A stretch of 6,729 nucleotides of DNA from Oscillospiraceae bacterium (GTDB lineage Bacteria > Bacillota > Clostridia > Oscillospirales > Ruminococcaceae), in NCBI GenBank assembly GCA_900752625.1, contig CAADWC010000095.1, positions 1 to 6,729 of the forward strand, written 5' to 3'. Positions within the stretch are counted from its first letter, which is position 1, and each line of letters opens with the position of its first letter. The notes beneath the pieces were generated by a model. It ran no database searches. It was not told where the DNA came from and was given only the letters and a program-made list of their open reading frames with translations. Below are positions 1 through 5,381 of the stretch, piece after piece. A program made the translations under genes and the position numbers.

Positions 1-33
1 CCTTTTTGATACTTTGTTTTAATGGTACTTAAC

Positions 34-42
34 ATTATATCA
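34..42 (-). promoter_or_regulatory. Possible extended -10 element facing left, out of the window
   Basis: Read on the minus strand this is TGA followed by TATAAT, a perfect extended -10. No convincing -35 hexamer is found 16 to 18 bases upstream (AAGAAA at best), but extended -10 promoters tolerate that. A transcript would start near position 27 and leave the window to the left, so the gene it would serve cannot be seen. The surrounding region (1-167) is AT-rich and holds no credible coding sequence, so a chance match is possible. Confidence 0.3.
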
Positions 43-130
43 TATTTGGAGTTGTTTTTCTTTTTTTATTGTCAACTATCTATTGTATCATAACAATATT
101 AAAAAACAGCCGCATTAGTCTTGTAACTGC

Positions 131-150
131 CTGAAATTCTGATATTTCAG
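131..150. other. Short inverted repeat after the lipoprotein gene
   Basis: CTGAAAT (131-137) and ATTTCAG (144-150) form a 7-base-pair stem with a 6-base loop, 18 bases beyond the stop codon of the putative lipoprotein gene. There is no T-run directly after the stem in either direction; the nearest on the minus strand is six Ts at 106-101. It may be a weak terminator or an mRNA 3'-end structure, but it does not meet the usual pattern of an intrinsic terminator. Confidence 0.3.
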
Positions 151-167
151 CCGTTTATTTCTTGAAA

Positions 168-593
168 CTACAGCCTGTTCAACATATGCTTTGCTGAACC
201 TGCCTTTTTAAAAATATATAATTTGTCTTCCGGGTTATCATAATATGCAAATAAATCCGGATCATAACGACAGCGCTTTACGATAGCACTTCTCTTTATT
301 TTTTCAATGCCTCCTGAATTTTTATATGTGCTTCTTAAAATGTATTTATCTATTTCAAGCATAGCGAAGTTTCTGTCTTCAAGATCATATATAGGCACAT
401 TCCGAACCAAATACATATATCTGCTTTCACAAAGCAATATATATTCTGTTTCTCCTGTATATGCGTCCTGACACTGCCGCGGGGTGCAAATCGTTTTTAT
501 GTTATTTAATATCAGGTGATCAGACACCGGCTTTTTATCGGAACAGCCGGCAAGAGTCGTCATTATAAACAGTACGCCTGTTACGGCAGGCAT
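168..593 (-). CDS. Putative lipoprotein of unknown function; N-terminus probably disrupted
   Basis: The product is 141 residues. Residues 4-13 are hydrophobic and run into the lipobox LAGC (residues 14-17), followed by SDKKP, so the mature protein would be lipid-anchored at Cys17 on the outer face of the membrane. Mature residues include Cys at 36, 41 and 55; no family is recognised. The start is doubtful. The signal sequence lacks the usual Lys/Arg-rich start, ATG at 593 has no Shine-Dalgarno site, and a TAA stop lies two codons upstream. A clean GGGAGG sits 50 bases upstream (649-644). The frame that would supply a basic n-region (KKGRKNKKFLK) differs from the lipobox frame by one base inside a run of As just before the ATG. 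A -1 change would join them, although no normal start codon follows that ribosome site. The gene may be decaying, phase-variable or affected by a sequencing slip. A good minus-strand promoter lies upstream (719-691). Confidence 0.6.
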   Translation of the reverse strand: MPAVTGVLFIMTTLAGCSDKKPVSDHLILNNIKTICTPRQCQDAYTGETEYILLCESRYMYLVRNVPIYDLEDRNFAMLEIDKYILRSTYKNSGGIEKIKRSAIVKRCRYDPDLFAYYDNPEDKLYIFKKAGSAKHMLNRL

Positions 594-643
594 TTTTTAA
601 AAACTTTTTATTTTTTCTGCCTTTCTTTAATAAATATTTTTTG

Positions 644-649
644 CCTCCC
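644..649 (-). promoter_or_regulatory. Orphan Shine-Dalgarno site upstream of the lipoprotein gene
   Basis: On the minus strand this reads GGGAGG, a strong ribosome-binding site about 35 bases downstream of the predicted transcription start. No ATG, GTG or TTG follows within 15 bases in any frame. The nearest ATG is the called start of the lipoprotein gene, 50 bases on. The isolated site suggests that the original start codon was nearby and has been lost. Confidence 0.5.
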
Positions 650-690
650 GTATCATCATAATAATACAACATATATGTAGTTCATATGCA

Positions 691-719
691 ATTTTAACAT
701 CTATTTTGCTGTTTGTCAA
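691..719 (-). promoter_or_regulatory. Promoter of the putative lipoprotein gene
   Basis: On the minus strand there is a perfect -35 TTGACA (719-714), a 17-base spacer and an extended -10 TGT-TAAAAT (hexamer 696-691). The transcript would start near 684 and give a leader of about 90 bases before ATG 593. The -35 shares five bases with the -35 of the divergent xre promoter, so RNA polymerase is unlikely to occupy both at once. Confidence 0.7.
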
Positions 720-741
720 TACTACAGATATGATGTATAAT
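713..741 (+). promoter_or_regulatory. Promoter of the XRE-type regulator gene
   Basis: TTGTCA (713-718), a 17-base spacer and a perfect TATAAT (736-741) form a near-consensus vegetative promoter; transcription would start near 748. An inverted repeat ATGTA (733-737) / TACAT (749-753) overlaps the -10 and the start site. That is a usual place for an autorepressor to bind, so the downstream HTH protein could control itself and, through the shared -35, the divergent lipoprotein gene. The operator role is inference. Confidence 0.75.
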
Positions 742-768
742 TATTTTGTACATACGCGGCAGATTTTT

Positions 769-773
769 GGAGG
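769..773 (+). promoter_or_regulatory. Ribosome-binding site fixing a GTG start
   Basis: GGAGG lies six bases before GTG 780. This supports GTG as the start of the regulator rather than the internal ATG at 834, which would remove the first helix of the DNA-binding domain. Confidence 0.75.
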
Positions 774-779
774 TTTATT

Positions 780-1118
780 GTGCACAGTAATTTATATTTG
801 TATCCCAACCTGGTTAAAGTAAGGAAAAGCAAGATGACGCAATCCGAACTTGCAAAGCAAATAGGGATTTCTCAGCAGGAAATAAGCAGATATGAAAACG
901 GCGAAGTAAAAGCGCCTATAAATTATATAATAGACCTTGCCAATTGCTGCAATGTCAGCGTTGACTACATTCTCGGCAGAGACAACCGCATAAACGAATA
1001 TGATCCCGACAATATTCTATCCCTGTATAATCTGCTTGATCAAAACAATAAGCTAAGAATCCTTGAAAGAATCCAGACTCTTCTGGAGCTTCAGGATAAC
1101 CGCTCAAAAAGAACTTAA
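780..1118 (+). CDS. XRE/Cro-type helix-turn-helix transcriptional regulator
   Basis: The product is a 112-residue cytoplasmic DNA-binding protein. An HTH_3 (Cro/C1) domain covers roughly residues 9-67: the first helix is NLVKVRKSK, the positioning helix QSELAKQIGI (21-30) and the recognition helix SQQEISRYENG (31-41). It ends with VSVDYILGR (59-67), the typical close of this domain in Firmicutes. The remaining 45 residues are helical and leucine-rich (LSLYNLLDQ, LRILERIQTLLEL) and probably dimerise. The start is GTG, backed by GGAGG six bases upstream. It has its own near-consensus promoter with an inverted repeat over the -10, so autoregulation is plausible. It diverges from the putative lipoprotein gene and converges on pilT. 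Its target is unknown; nothing in the sequence ties it to the pilus genes. Such small regulators are also common in mobile elements, but no other sign of one is present. Confidence 0.9.
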   Translation: MHSNLYLYPNLVKVRKSKMTQSELAKQIGISQQEISRYENGEVKAPINYIIDLANCCNVSVDYILGRDNRINEYDPDNILSLYNLLDQNNKLRILERIQTLLELQDNRSKRT

Positions 1119-1119
1119 A

Positions 1120-1147
1120 AAGGACGGACCCTGATGGATCCGTCCTT
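1120..1147. terminator. Terminator between xre and pilT, best oriented for pilT
   Basis: AAGGACGGA (1120-1128) pairs perfectly with TCCGTCCTT (1139-1147). Two further C-G pairs form around a one-base bulge, with a five-base loop (1131-1135). Read on the minus strand the stem is followed by a run of five Us that merges with its base, a good intrinsic terminator about 67 bases after the pilT stop. On the plus strand only AAATATTT follows, so it is weaker for xre, whose TAA stop (1116-1118) abuts the stem. Confidence 0.8.
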
Positions 1148-1214
1148 AAATATTTCAATCTATAGCGTGTTCATGTAAAATAGGCGTGCGTTTTATTTTA
1201 ATGTGAACGCAGTC

Positions 1215-2285
1215 TTACCTTGCAGAGGCGATAAATCTCTTCAGCTCTCCGACGTTAAGACACTTTTCAATTGCGACCTCCATAGAGATCTTCTTATCAC
1301 GCACAAGCTTGGCAAGCTCCTGGTCAAGAGTCTGCATTCCCACATTCTTACCTGTCTGCATTGCTGAGTTTATAAGGTGAACCTTATCGTCACGGATCAT
1401 CGCCTTGATATTATCCGTAGCGTTAAGTATTTCGCAGCAGGCAACGCGGCTGGTTCCGTCGAAAGTACGGCACAGCGTCTGAGTACAGATTCCTACGAGA
1501 ACCGAAGCAAGCTGAGTTCTTATCTGATGCTGCTGATGCGCCGGAAAAACGTCGATAATACGGTCGATTGTTGAAGCGGCGTCGGTAGTATGAAGCGTGC
1601 TCATTACAAGGTGTCCCGTTTCGGCGGCGGTTACCGCGGCTTCGATTGTTTCAAAGTCACGCATTTCTCCTACGAGGATAATGTCCGGGTCCTCACGGAG
1701 AGCGGCTCTCAGCGCCATCGAAAAGCTGGGGACGTCCGGACCGATTTCTCTCTGGTTTACCATACATCTTTTATGAGCGTGCATATACTCGATAGGATCC
1801 TCTACTGTAATTATATGAGCCGATTTATGTATATTTACATGGTCGATCATAGCCGCAAGAGTCGTTGACTTACCGGAACCGGTAGGGCCTGTAACAAGCA
1901 CCAGCCCTCTGGGACGCATTGCAAATTCTGCAAGCACGGGAGGAAGATTAAGATCCGTAAGCGTGGGGATATCGTTTCTCAGCAAACGGATAGCGATTGC
2001 TGTATTTCCTCTCTGACGGTACACGTTGACACGGTGACGGAAACCTCTCGATGAAACGAAAGTAAAGTCGGTGTCAATATGATCCTTGATGGACTGTCTT
2101 TGCTTATCGGTACACATATCCTCGCATATTTTCAAAATATCGATCTCTGTCATATCGGGATATGACGACAGCTTTCTGAGATTTCCTCCTTGTCTTACGA
2201 TAGGGGGAATACCTACGGTAAAATGCAGGTCGGAACACCCCAAAGCTCTTGATTCGTCCAGTATCTTGTTAATATCAACTGACAT
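1215..2285 (-). CDS. pilT: Type IV pilus retraction ATPase PilT
   Basis: This 356-residue cytoplasmic hexameric ATPase drives depolymerisation and retraction of type IV pili. An N-terminal PAS-like domain (about 1-100) contains the opening CSDLHFTVGIPP typical of PilT. The ATPase core follows: Walker A GPTGSGKST (133-141), Asp box VEDPIEY (161-167), Walker B DPDIILVGEMRD (199-210, catalytic Glu207) and His box TGHLVMSTLHT (223-233). The C-terminal NIKAMIRDDK (292-301) is a form of the PilT-specific AIRNLIRE motif needed for retraction, followed by QTGKNVGMQTLDQEL. The N-terminal GspE/MshEN domain and the zinc tetracysteine of PilB are absent, which separates the two. Length is normal for the family. 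ATG 2285 has AGGAGG ten bases upstream (2301-2296). It is probably co-transcribed with pilB and the small gene before it, and ends before a good terminator. Confidence 0.96.
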   Translation of the reverse strand: MSVDINKILDESRALGCSDLHFTVGIPPIVRQGGNLRKLSSYPDMTEIDILKICEDMCTDKQRQSIKDHIDTDFTFVSSRGFRHRVNVYRQRGNTAIAIRLLRNDIPTLTDLNLPPVLAEFAMRPRGLVLVTGPTGSGKSTTLAAMIDHVNIHKSAHIITVEDPIEYMHAHKRCMVNQREIGPDVPSFSMALRAALREDPDIILVGEMRDFETIEAAVTAAETGHLVMSTLHTTDAASTIDRIIDVFPAHQQHQIRTQLASVLVGICTQTLCRTFDGTSRVACCEILNATDNIKAMIRDDKVHLINSAMQTGKNVGMQTLDQELAKLVRDKKISMEVAIEKCLNVGELKRFIASAR

Positions 2286-2295
2286 AGTTAATTAA

Positions 2296-2301
2296 CCTCC
2301 T
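2296..2301 (-). promoter_or_regulatory. Ribosome-binding site of pilT
   Basis: On the minus strand this is a perfect AGGAGG, ten bases before ATG 2285. An in-frame TAG (2302-2300) that closes the open stretch following the upstream small gene overlaps it, an arrangement often seen in translationally coupled genes. Confidence 0.8.
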
Positions 2302-2368
2302 ATATTTCTAAAACTGCGCAGCCCTGCTCAAGTACTTTTTCAACGCTGCACTCTTTTATATGCTTTAC

Positions 2369-2578
2369 CTAAGCTGATATTTTGAGCAATTCCATAGCTC
2401 TTTTATAAAGCAGGTCAAATTCACAGCCGCAGCTTCCGCACTCTTCATCAACTTTTTTAACAGCATCGAAAAGCTCGCTGTTTGTTATTTTCCCATCAAG
2501 CCAATCCTGTGACGGTACCGAAATAAGATTCCAGCCGGAATTGATAAATTTTTTTATTATATTCTTAAGCTCCGTCAT
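2369..2578 (-). CDS. Small protein of unknown function between pilB and pilT, with a CxxCxC cluster
   Basis: The predicted product has 69 residues and matches no family I know. It is mostly helical and charged, with a middle section ISVPSQDWLDGKITNSELFDAVKKVDEEC and a cluster Cys47-x-x-Cys50-x-Cys52 (CGSCGC) that could bind metal or be redox-active; that is inference. There is no signal peptide or membrane segment, so it should be cytoplasmic, like the two motor ATPases around it. It starts 27 bases after the pilB stop, in the same direction, and pilT follows 83 bases later, so one operon is likely. The Shine-Dalgarno site is weak (an AGAG about ten bases before ATG 2578), which suggests low expression or coupling to pilB. 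After its TAG stop the same frame stays open for 22 more codons up to a TAG overlapping the pilT ribosome site; the true protein may be 92 residues with an interrupting stop. Confidence 0.7.
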   Translation of the reverse strand: MTELKNIIKKFINSGWNLISVPSQDWLDGKITNSELFDAVKKVDEECGSCGCEFDLLYKRAMELLKISA

Positions 2579-2605
2579 TTCAGTATCACTCTTTTCATAT
2601 CAGTA

Positions 2606-4282
2606 TCAGATAGCATAAGTTACACGGACAAGCTCATCTATAGAGGTCTTTCCCTCCTGAACCAGCTTTGAAACGTTATCCCTGAGCAGCAGACAGCCCT
2701 GGTTTCTCGCAAGCTCCTGAATAGCCTCTGACTTGCCCTCAGCGGCGATAAGCTCCTTCATTTCAGGAGTAGCCAGCAGAATTTCATGGATAGCGGTTCT
2801 TCCCTTATATCCTGTATTCATACACTTTGAACATCCAACGGCTTCATAAATATTAATCGAGTGGTCGATCTGCATCAGAGCGTTTTCACTTTCTGTAGAC
2901 ATTCTCTCCCTTTTGCAATGCGGACAGAGAACCTTAACAAGTCTCTGAGCAACTACGCCAATAAGTGAAGTTGCTACCATGTAGGCGTCAATACCCATAT
3001 CAACTAGTCGGGTTACCGTCGAAGCAGCGTCGTTAGTATGCAGAGTTGAAAGCACCAAGTGGCCGGTAATAGCGGCTCTGATACCGATCTCTGCGGTCTC
3101 GGTATCACGCATCTCACCGATCATTATAATATCAGGGTCCTGACGGAGAATCGAACGAAGCGCCGCACCAAAGGTCATGCCCGCCTTTTCATTAATCTGG
3201 CACTGATTAATGTTGGCGATCTTCTTTTCGACAGGATCCTCAACGGTAATAACGTTAAGATTCGGCTTGGCGATCTCTCCGAGAGCTGCGTAAAGAGTCG
3301 TAGATTTACCTGAACCTGTAGGTCCGGTTACCAGCACAACGCCCTGCGGAACTTTCAGACACGAAACAAATCGGTCATAGTTATAATCGGTCATACCAAG
3401 ATCCTGGATTCTTCTTACCGACTCATCACCGGCGAGAATACGCAAAACAACTTTCTCTCCGTAAACCATAGGCAGATTAGATACACGGAGGTCGATATTC
3501 GTTCCATCGACTATCTGCGACATACGTCCGTCCTGAGGAATTCTCTTTTCGGCAATGTTCATGCCGCTGAGAATCTTAAAACGCGTCACCAACGAAACGT
3601 GAAGCGCCGGAGAAAGAGTCATAAGCTCAATAAGGTCGCTGTTTACACGGATACGAACCTTTGTTACATCCTTGAAAGGCTCGATATGGATATCCGTTGC
3701 GCCCTGACGGAAAGCGTTTTCCACTATTGCAGTCGCAAGCTTAACGATAGGAGCGTTTTCGATTCTGTCCTCGGAAATATCCTTGAGGTCGTCCAGATTA
3801 AGCTCCTCTTCCTTCTGCTTTGTCGCTTCATCGACAACCGAACTTACCTGTCCTTCGGAATACATTCTTCCGATAGCCCTGTTAATAGCCGCCTTTGTGG
3901 AAAGCACGGAAGAAACGTTACAGCCGGTTATGGCACGTATATCCTCAAATATGTAGAAATTGACCGGATCGTTGGTCGCAACCGTGATACGCTTGCCTAT
4001 CTTATTAACGGCTATAACATTATACTTTCTTGCAACTGCCTCCGGAATTTTCTTTACTATATCGGGCATCAGCTGAGTATTGTCGAGATCCACAAACGGG
4101 ACGTTAAGTCTTTCGGCAAGACACTGTGTAAACTGAACGTCCGAAACCAGCCCCATTTCAATTACTACGTCACCAAACAGCTTGCCTTTTGTTTCCTTCT
4201 GCTTTGCAAGCGCCTGCTGAAGCTGTTCTTCGGTAATCAGGTTTCTCTCAACAAGATATTGTCCTATCGGTCCGTTTCTCAT
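2606..4282 (-). CDS. pilB: Type IV pilus assembly ATPase PilB (GspE family)
   Basis: This cytoplasmic hexameric ATPase powers pilus extension; 558 residues from the start chosen here. Residues 3-145 form the GspE/MshEN-type N-terminal region, with two related segments GPIGQYLVERNLITEEQLQQ and KLFGDVVIEMGLVSDVQF. The ATPase core has Walker A GPTGSGKST (320-328), Asp box TVEDPVE (346-352), Walker B DPDIIMIGEMRD (382-393) and His box TGHLVLSTLHT (406-416). A zinc-type tetracysteine follows: Cys453-x-x-Cys456 and Cys484-x-x-Cys487, then NTGYKGR, a hallmark of PilB/GspE absent from PilT. The frame stays open upstream to ATG 4387 (593 residues), but that extension looks unlike the family, begins about where transcription should start and crosses two strong hairpins. 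ATG 4282 has GGAG nine bases upstream; ATG 4297 is possible but has GGAG only one base away. Divergent from pilD, upstream of the small gene and pilT. Confidence 0.96.
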   Translation of the reverse strand: MRNGPIGQYLVERNLITEEQLQQALAKQKETKGKLFGDVVIEMGLVSDVQFTQCLAERLNVPFVDLDNTQLMPDIVKKIPEAVARKYNVIAVNKIGKRITVATNDPVNFYIFEDIRAITGCNVSSVLSTKAAINRAIGRMYSEGQVSSVVDEATKQKEEELNLDDLKDISEDRIENAPIVKLATAIVENAFRQGATDIHIEPFKDVTKVRIRVNSDLIELMTLSPALHVSLVTRFKILSGMNIAEKRIPQDGRMSQIVDGTNIDLRVSNLPMVYGEKVVLRILAGDESVRRIQDLGMTDYNYDRFVSCLKVPQGVVLVTGPTGSGKSTTLYAALGEIAKPNLNVITVEDPVEKKIANINQCQINEKAGMTFGAALRSILRQDPDIIMIGEMRDTETAEIGIRAAITGHLVLSTLHTNDAASTVTRLVDMGIDAYMVATSLIGVVAQRLVKVLCPHCKRERMSTESENALMQIDHSINIYEAVGCSKCMNTGYKGRTAIHEILLATPEMKELIAAEGKSEAIQELARNQGCLLLRDNVSKLVQEGKTSIDELVRVTYAI

Positions 4283-4291
4283 ACCATAAAA

Positions 4292-4295
4292 CTCC
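4292..4295 (-). promoter_or_regulatory. Ribosome-binding site deciding the pilB start
   Basis: On the minus strand this is GGAG, nine bases before ATG 4282. A second GGAG (4302-4299) is one base from ATG 4297 and sixteen from ATG 4282, so it fits neither well. The site begins five bases after the second leader hairpin, whose folding could affect ribosome access. Confidence 0.55.
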
Positions 4296-4300
4296 ATTCT

Positions 4301-4350
4301 CCGCAGAAACAGATTATCTGCGGCATTGCCGTTCTGCGGGACGGCAATGC
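4301..4350 (-). promoter_or_regulatory. Structured pilB leader RNA with competing hairpins
   Basis: In the pilB mRNA, hairpin 1 has a perfect 10-base-pair stem (4350-4341 with 4332-4323) and an eight-base loop CCCGCAGA. Hairpin 2 follows at once: CCGCAGA (4323-4317) pairs with TCTGCGG (4307-4301) across a nine-base loop. The loop of hairpin 1 carries the same 7-mer CCGCAGA (4339-4333), so TCTGCGG can pair either with its neighbour or with that loop, the latter forming a pseudoknot. The shared base 4323 means the two hairpins compete slightly. No U-run follows either, so this is not a terminator. Its position just before the ribosome site suggests control of pilB translation or mRNA stability. 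It does not match a riboswitch class I can recognise. Confidence 0.55.
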
Positions 4351-4356
4351 TCTGAA

Positions 4357-4370
4357 AAGATAAAAATCTT
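4357..4370. other. Small AT-rich hairpin near the 5' end of the pilB leader
   Basis: AAGAT (4357-4361) and ATCTT (4366-4370) form a five-base-pair stem with a four-base loop, about 17 bases from the predicted pilB transcription start. It is weak and could arise by chance in this AT-rich stretch, or protect the 5' end of the mRNA. Confidence 0.25.
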
Positions 4371-4393
4371 AATAAAAATAAGCACAAAAATAT

Positions 4394-4422
4394 ATTTTAT
4401 GCCACTTGTAATTGACCGTTAA
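4394..4422 (-). promoter_or_regulatory. Probable promoter of the pilB operon
   Basis: On the minus strand, TTAACG (4422-4417, four of six matches to TTGACA), a 17-base spacer and TAAAAT (4399-4394) form a moderate promoter. Transcription would start near 4387, giving a leader of roughly 100 bases with two strong hairpins before pilB. It overlaps the divergent pilD promoter, so the two compete for the same DNA. Confidence 0.5.
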
Positions 4423-4434
4423 TTATGTTAAAAT
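4406..4434 (+). promoter_or_regulatory. Probable promoter of pilD
   Basis: TTGTAA (4406-4411), a 17-base spacer and an extended -10 TGT-TAAAAT (hexamer 4429-4434) place the transcription start near 4441, with a leader of about 26 bases. It overlaps the pilB promoter on the other strand. Confidence 0.6.
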
Positions 4435-4452
4435 AAAAATACAAAATAACTT

Positions 4453-4458
4453 AGGAGG
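4453..4458 (+). promoter_or_regulatory. Ribosome-binding site fixing a TTG start for pilD
   Basis: A perfect AGGAGG lies eight bases before TTG 4467. No in-frame ATG or GTG is suitably placed, and the protein from TTG begins as expected for a prepilin peptidase, so TTG is the likely start. Confidence 0.75.
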
Positions 4459-4466
4459 ATTGACCC

Positions 4467-5273
4467 TTGGACACGCAGTATTATATTTACGTTGCGATAA
4501 TTTACATATTTGTATTCTTATTCGGCGCAGCAGTCGGCAGCTTTCTGAACGTCTGCATATACCGGCTTCCCAAAGAGGAATCGCTTATCAAAAAAAATTC
4601 TCACTGCATGAGCTGCGGAGAACCGATCAAGCGCCGCGATCTTATACCCATTATAAGCTGGTGTATTCTCAAAGGAAAATGCCGCAGCTGCGGTGCGAAA
4701 ATATCTCCACGCTACACTGTGGTGGAACTTCTCAACGCTTTATGCTGGCTTTTTATTGCCTGGCAGATCGACGTTCTGATACAGCCTGTCAGATTTATAT
4801 TCACCGCTCTGCTGTTCTCGGCTCTGATAGTGGTGTTTTTCATGGACTGGGACACTCAGCTTATTTCAACCTACGTTGTAATTTTCATAGGTCTGCTGGC
4901 GATACCCAACTACATATTCTGCCACGAAGCCATGGGAACCACGCTGAAATCCCATATTATCGGATTCTTTGCGGTAAGCGTGCCATTACTGCTGATCGAA
5001 ATTTTATCCAAAGGAAAGGCAATGGGCAGAGGCGATGTTTATCTGATGGCTGCCGGAGGCTTATTCCTTGGCGTACAGAACATTTTAGTCGCTCTTTTCA
5101 TCGGTCTGATAAGCGGCTCTATAGCGGGGCTGATAATCAAATACAAAACCGAAAATTCTGTATTTGCATTCGGTCCGTGGCTTTCGCTTGGAATCGCTGT
5201 GTCGGCGCTTTATGGCGACAGGCTTGCCCAATGGTACATGACGTTTACGGGGCTTAACGAGATCCTGGCATAG
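4467..5273 (+). CDS. pilD: Prepilin peptidase / N-methyltransferase PilD
   Basis: This 268-residue polytopic membrane aspartic protease cleaves type IV prepilins after the leader glycine and N-methylates the new first residue. The first membrane segment (about 6-30) carries GAAVGSFLNVCIYRLP, the family signature. The cytoplasmic domain has the zinc motif Cys47-x-x-Cys50 and Cys72-x-x-Cys75, with RRDLIPIISW between and PRYTVVELLNA after. The catalytic aspartates should be Asp127 (FFMDWDTQLI) and Asp190 in the GxGD motif GRGD (187-190). FGPWLSLG (235-242) near the C-terminus is also typical. The usual Pro-Asp after the first catalytic site is Ser-Thr here, and the Lys that often follows GxGD(V) is Tyr192; both are mild departures. 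The start is TTG. Divergent from pilB and convergent with the pilin genes it should process, with two terminators after it. Confidence 0.95.
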   Translation: MDTQYYIYVAIIYIFVFLFGAAVGSFLNVCIYRLPKEESLIKKNSHCMSCGEPIKRRDLIPIISWCILKGKCRSCGAKISPRYTVVELLNALCWLFIAWQIDVLIQPVRFIFTALLFSALIVVFFMDWDTQLISTYVVIFIGLLAIPNYIFCHEAMGTTLKSHIIGFFAVSVPLLLIEILSKGKAMGRGDVYLMAAGGLFLGVQNILVALFIGLISGSIAGLIIKYKTENSVFAFGPWLSLGIAVSALYGDRLAQWYMTFTGLNEILA

Positions 5274-5297
5274 TGCCGGCAAAATATACGCAAAATT

Positions 5298-5325
5298 CCG
5301 CTCTCTTAACGAGGGCGGTTTGTTT
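5298..5325 (+). terminator. Intrinsic terminator of pilD
   Basis: CCGCTCTC (5298-5305) pairs with GAGGGCGG (5311-5318), eight pairs including one G-U, around a five-base loop, followed by TTTGTTTT. It begins 25 bases after the pilD stop and is a standard rho-independent terminator on the plus strand. Confidence 0.8.
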
Positions 5326-5330
5326 TGCTC

Positions 5331-5378
5331 AAAAAATCCTCTTAATAGAATTTGCGTGTTCTGTTAAGGGGATTTTTT
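5331..5378. terminator. Long bidirectional terminator between pilD and the pilin genes
   Basis: Arms 5331-5350 and 5359-5378 pair over 20 positions around an eight-base loop. The outer six pairs are A-T, so a run of six Us closes the stem in either direction. In plus-strand RNA all 20 positions pair, two as G-U. In minus-strand RNA those two become A-C mismatches, so the fold suits the pilD transcript better, though it should also stop transcripts from the pilin side. Confidence 0.85.
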
Positions 5379-5381
5379 CAG

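Noticed and set aside
70..75. Perfect TTGACA on the minus strand at 75-70
   Set aside because: No -10 hexamer lies 16 to 18 bases downstream; the TATAAT at 39-34 is 30 bases away, too far for one promoter.
81..98. Inverted repeat TATTGT / ACAATA with a six-base spacer
   Set aside because: A six-base AT-rich repeat in an AT-rich region with no gene beside it; no evidence of function.
955..1158. A 67-codon open frame on the minus strand opposite the xre gene
   Set aside because: It is antisense to a clear HTH gene, runs through the terminator hairpin and has no ribosome-binding site.
1377..2295. Three plus-strand open frames (65, 92 and 69 codons) opposite pilT
   Set aside because: They mirror the pilT coding pattern, have no ribosome-binding sites and no domain features.
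2580..2608. Direct repeat TCAGTATCA at 2580-2588 and 2600-2608
   Set aside because: Only nine bases, once repeated, across the pilB stop; too short to distinguish from chance.
4301..4350. Intrinsic terminator or attenuator in the pilB leader
   Set aside because: Neither strong hairpin is followed by a run of Us, so termination is unlikely.
3599..4363. A 254-codon open frame on the plus strand opposite pilB
   Set aside because: It is antisense to the well-conserved pilB N-terminal region, has no ribosome-binding site or promoter and encodes nothing recognisable.
4283..4387. N-terminal extension of pilB from ATG 4387 (MCLFLLRFLSFQSIAVP)
   Set aside because: It has no Shine-Dalgarno site, starts at about the predicted transcription start and crosses two strong hairpins; PilB proteins normally begin close to the GQYLVERNLI segment.
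4412..5257. A 281-codon open frame on the plus strand, longer than pilD
   Set aside because: It overlaps pilD in another frame, has no ribosome-binding site and gives an Arg/His/Ser-rich product without any recognisable domain, while the pilD frame carries all family motifs.
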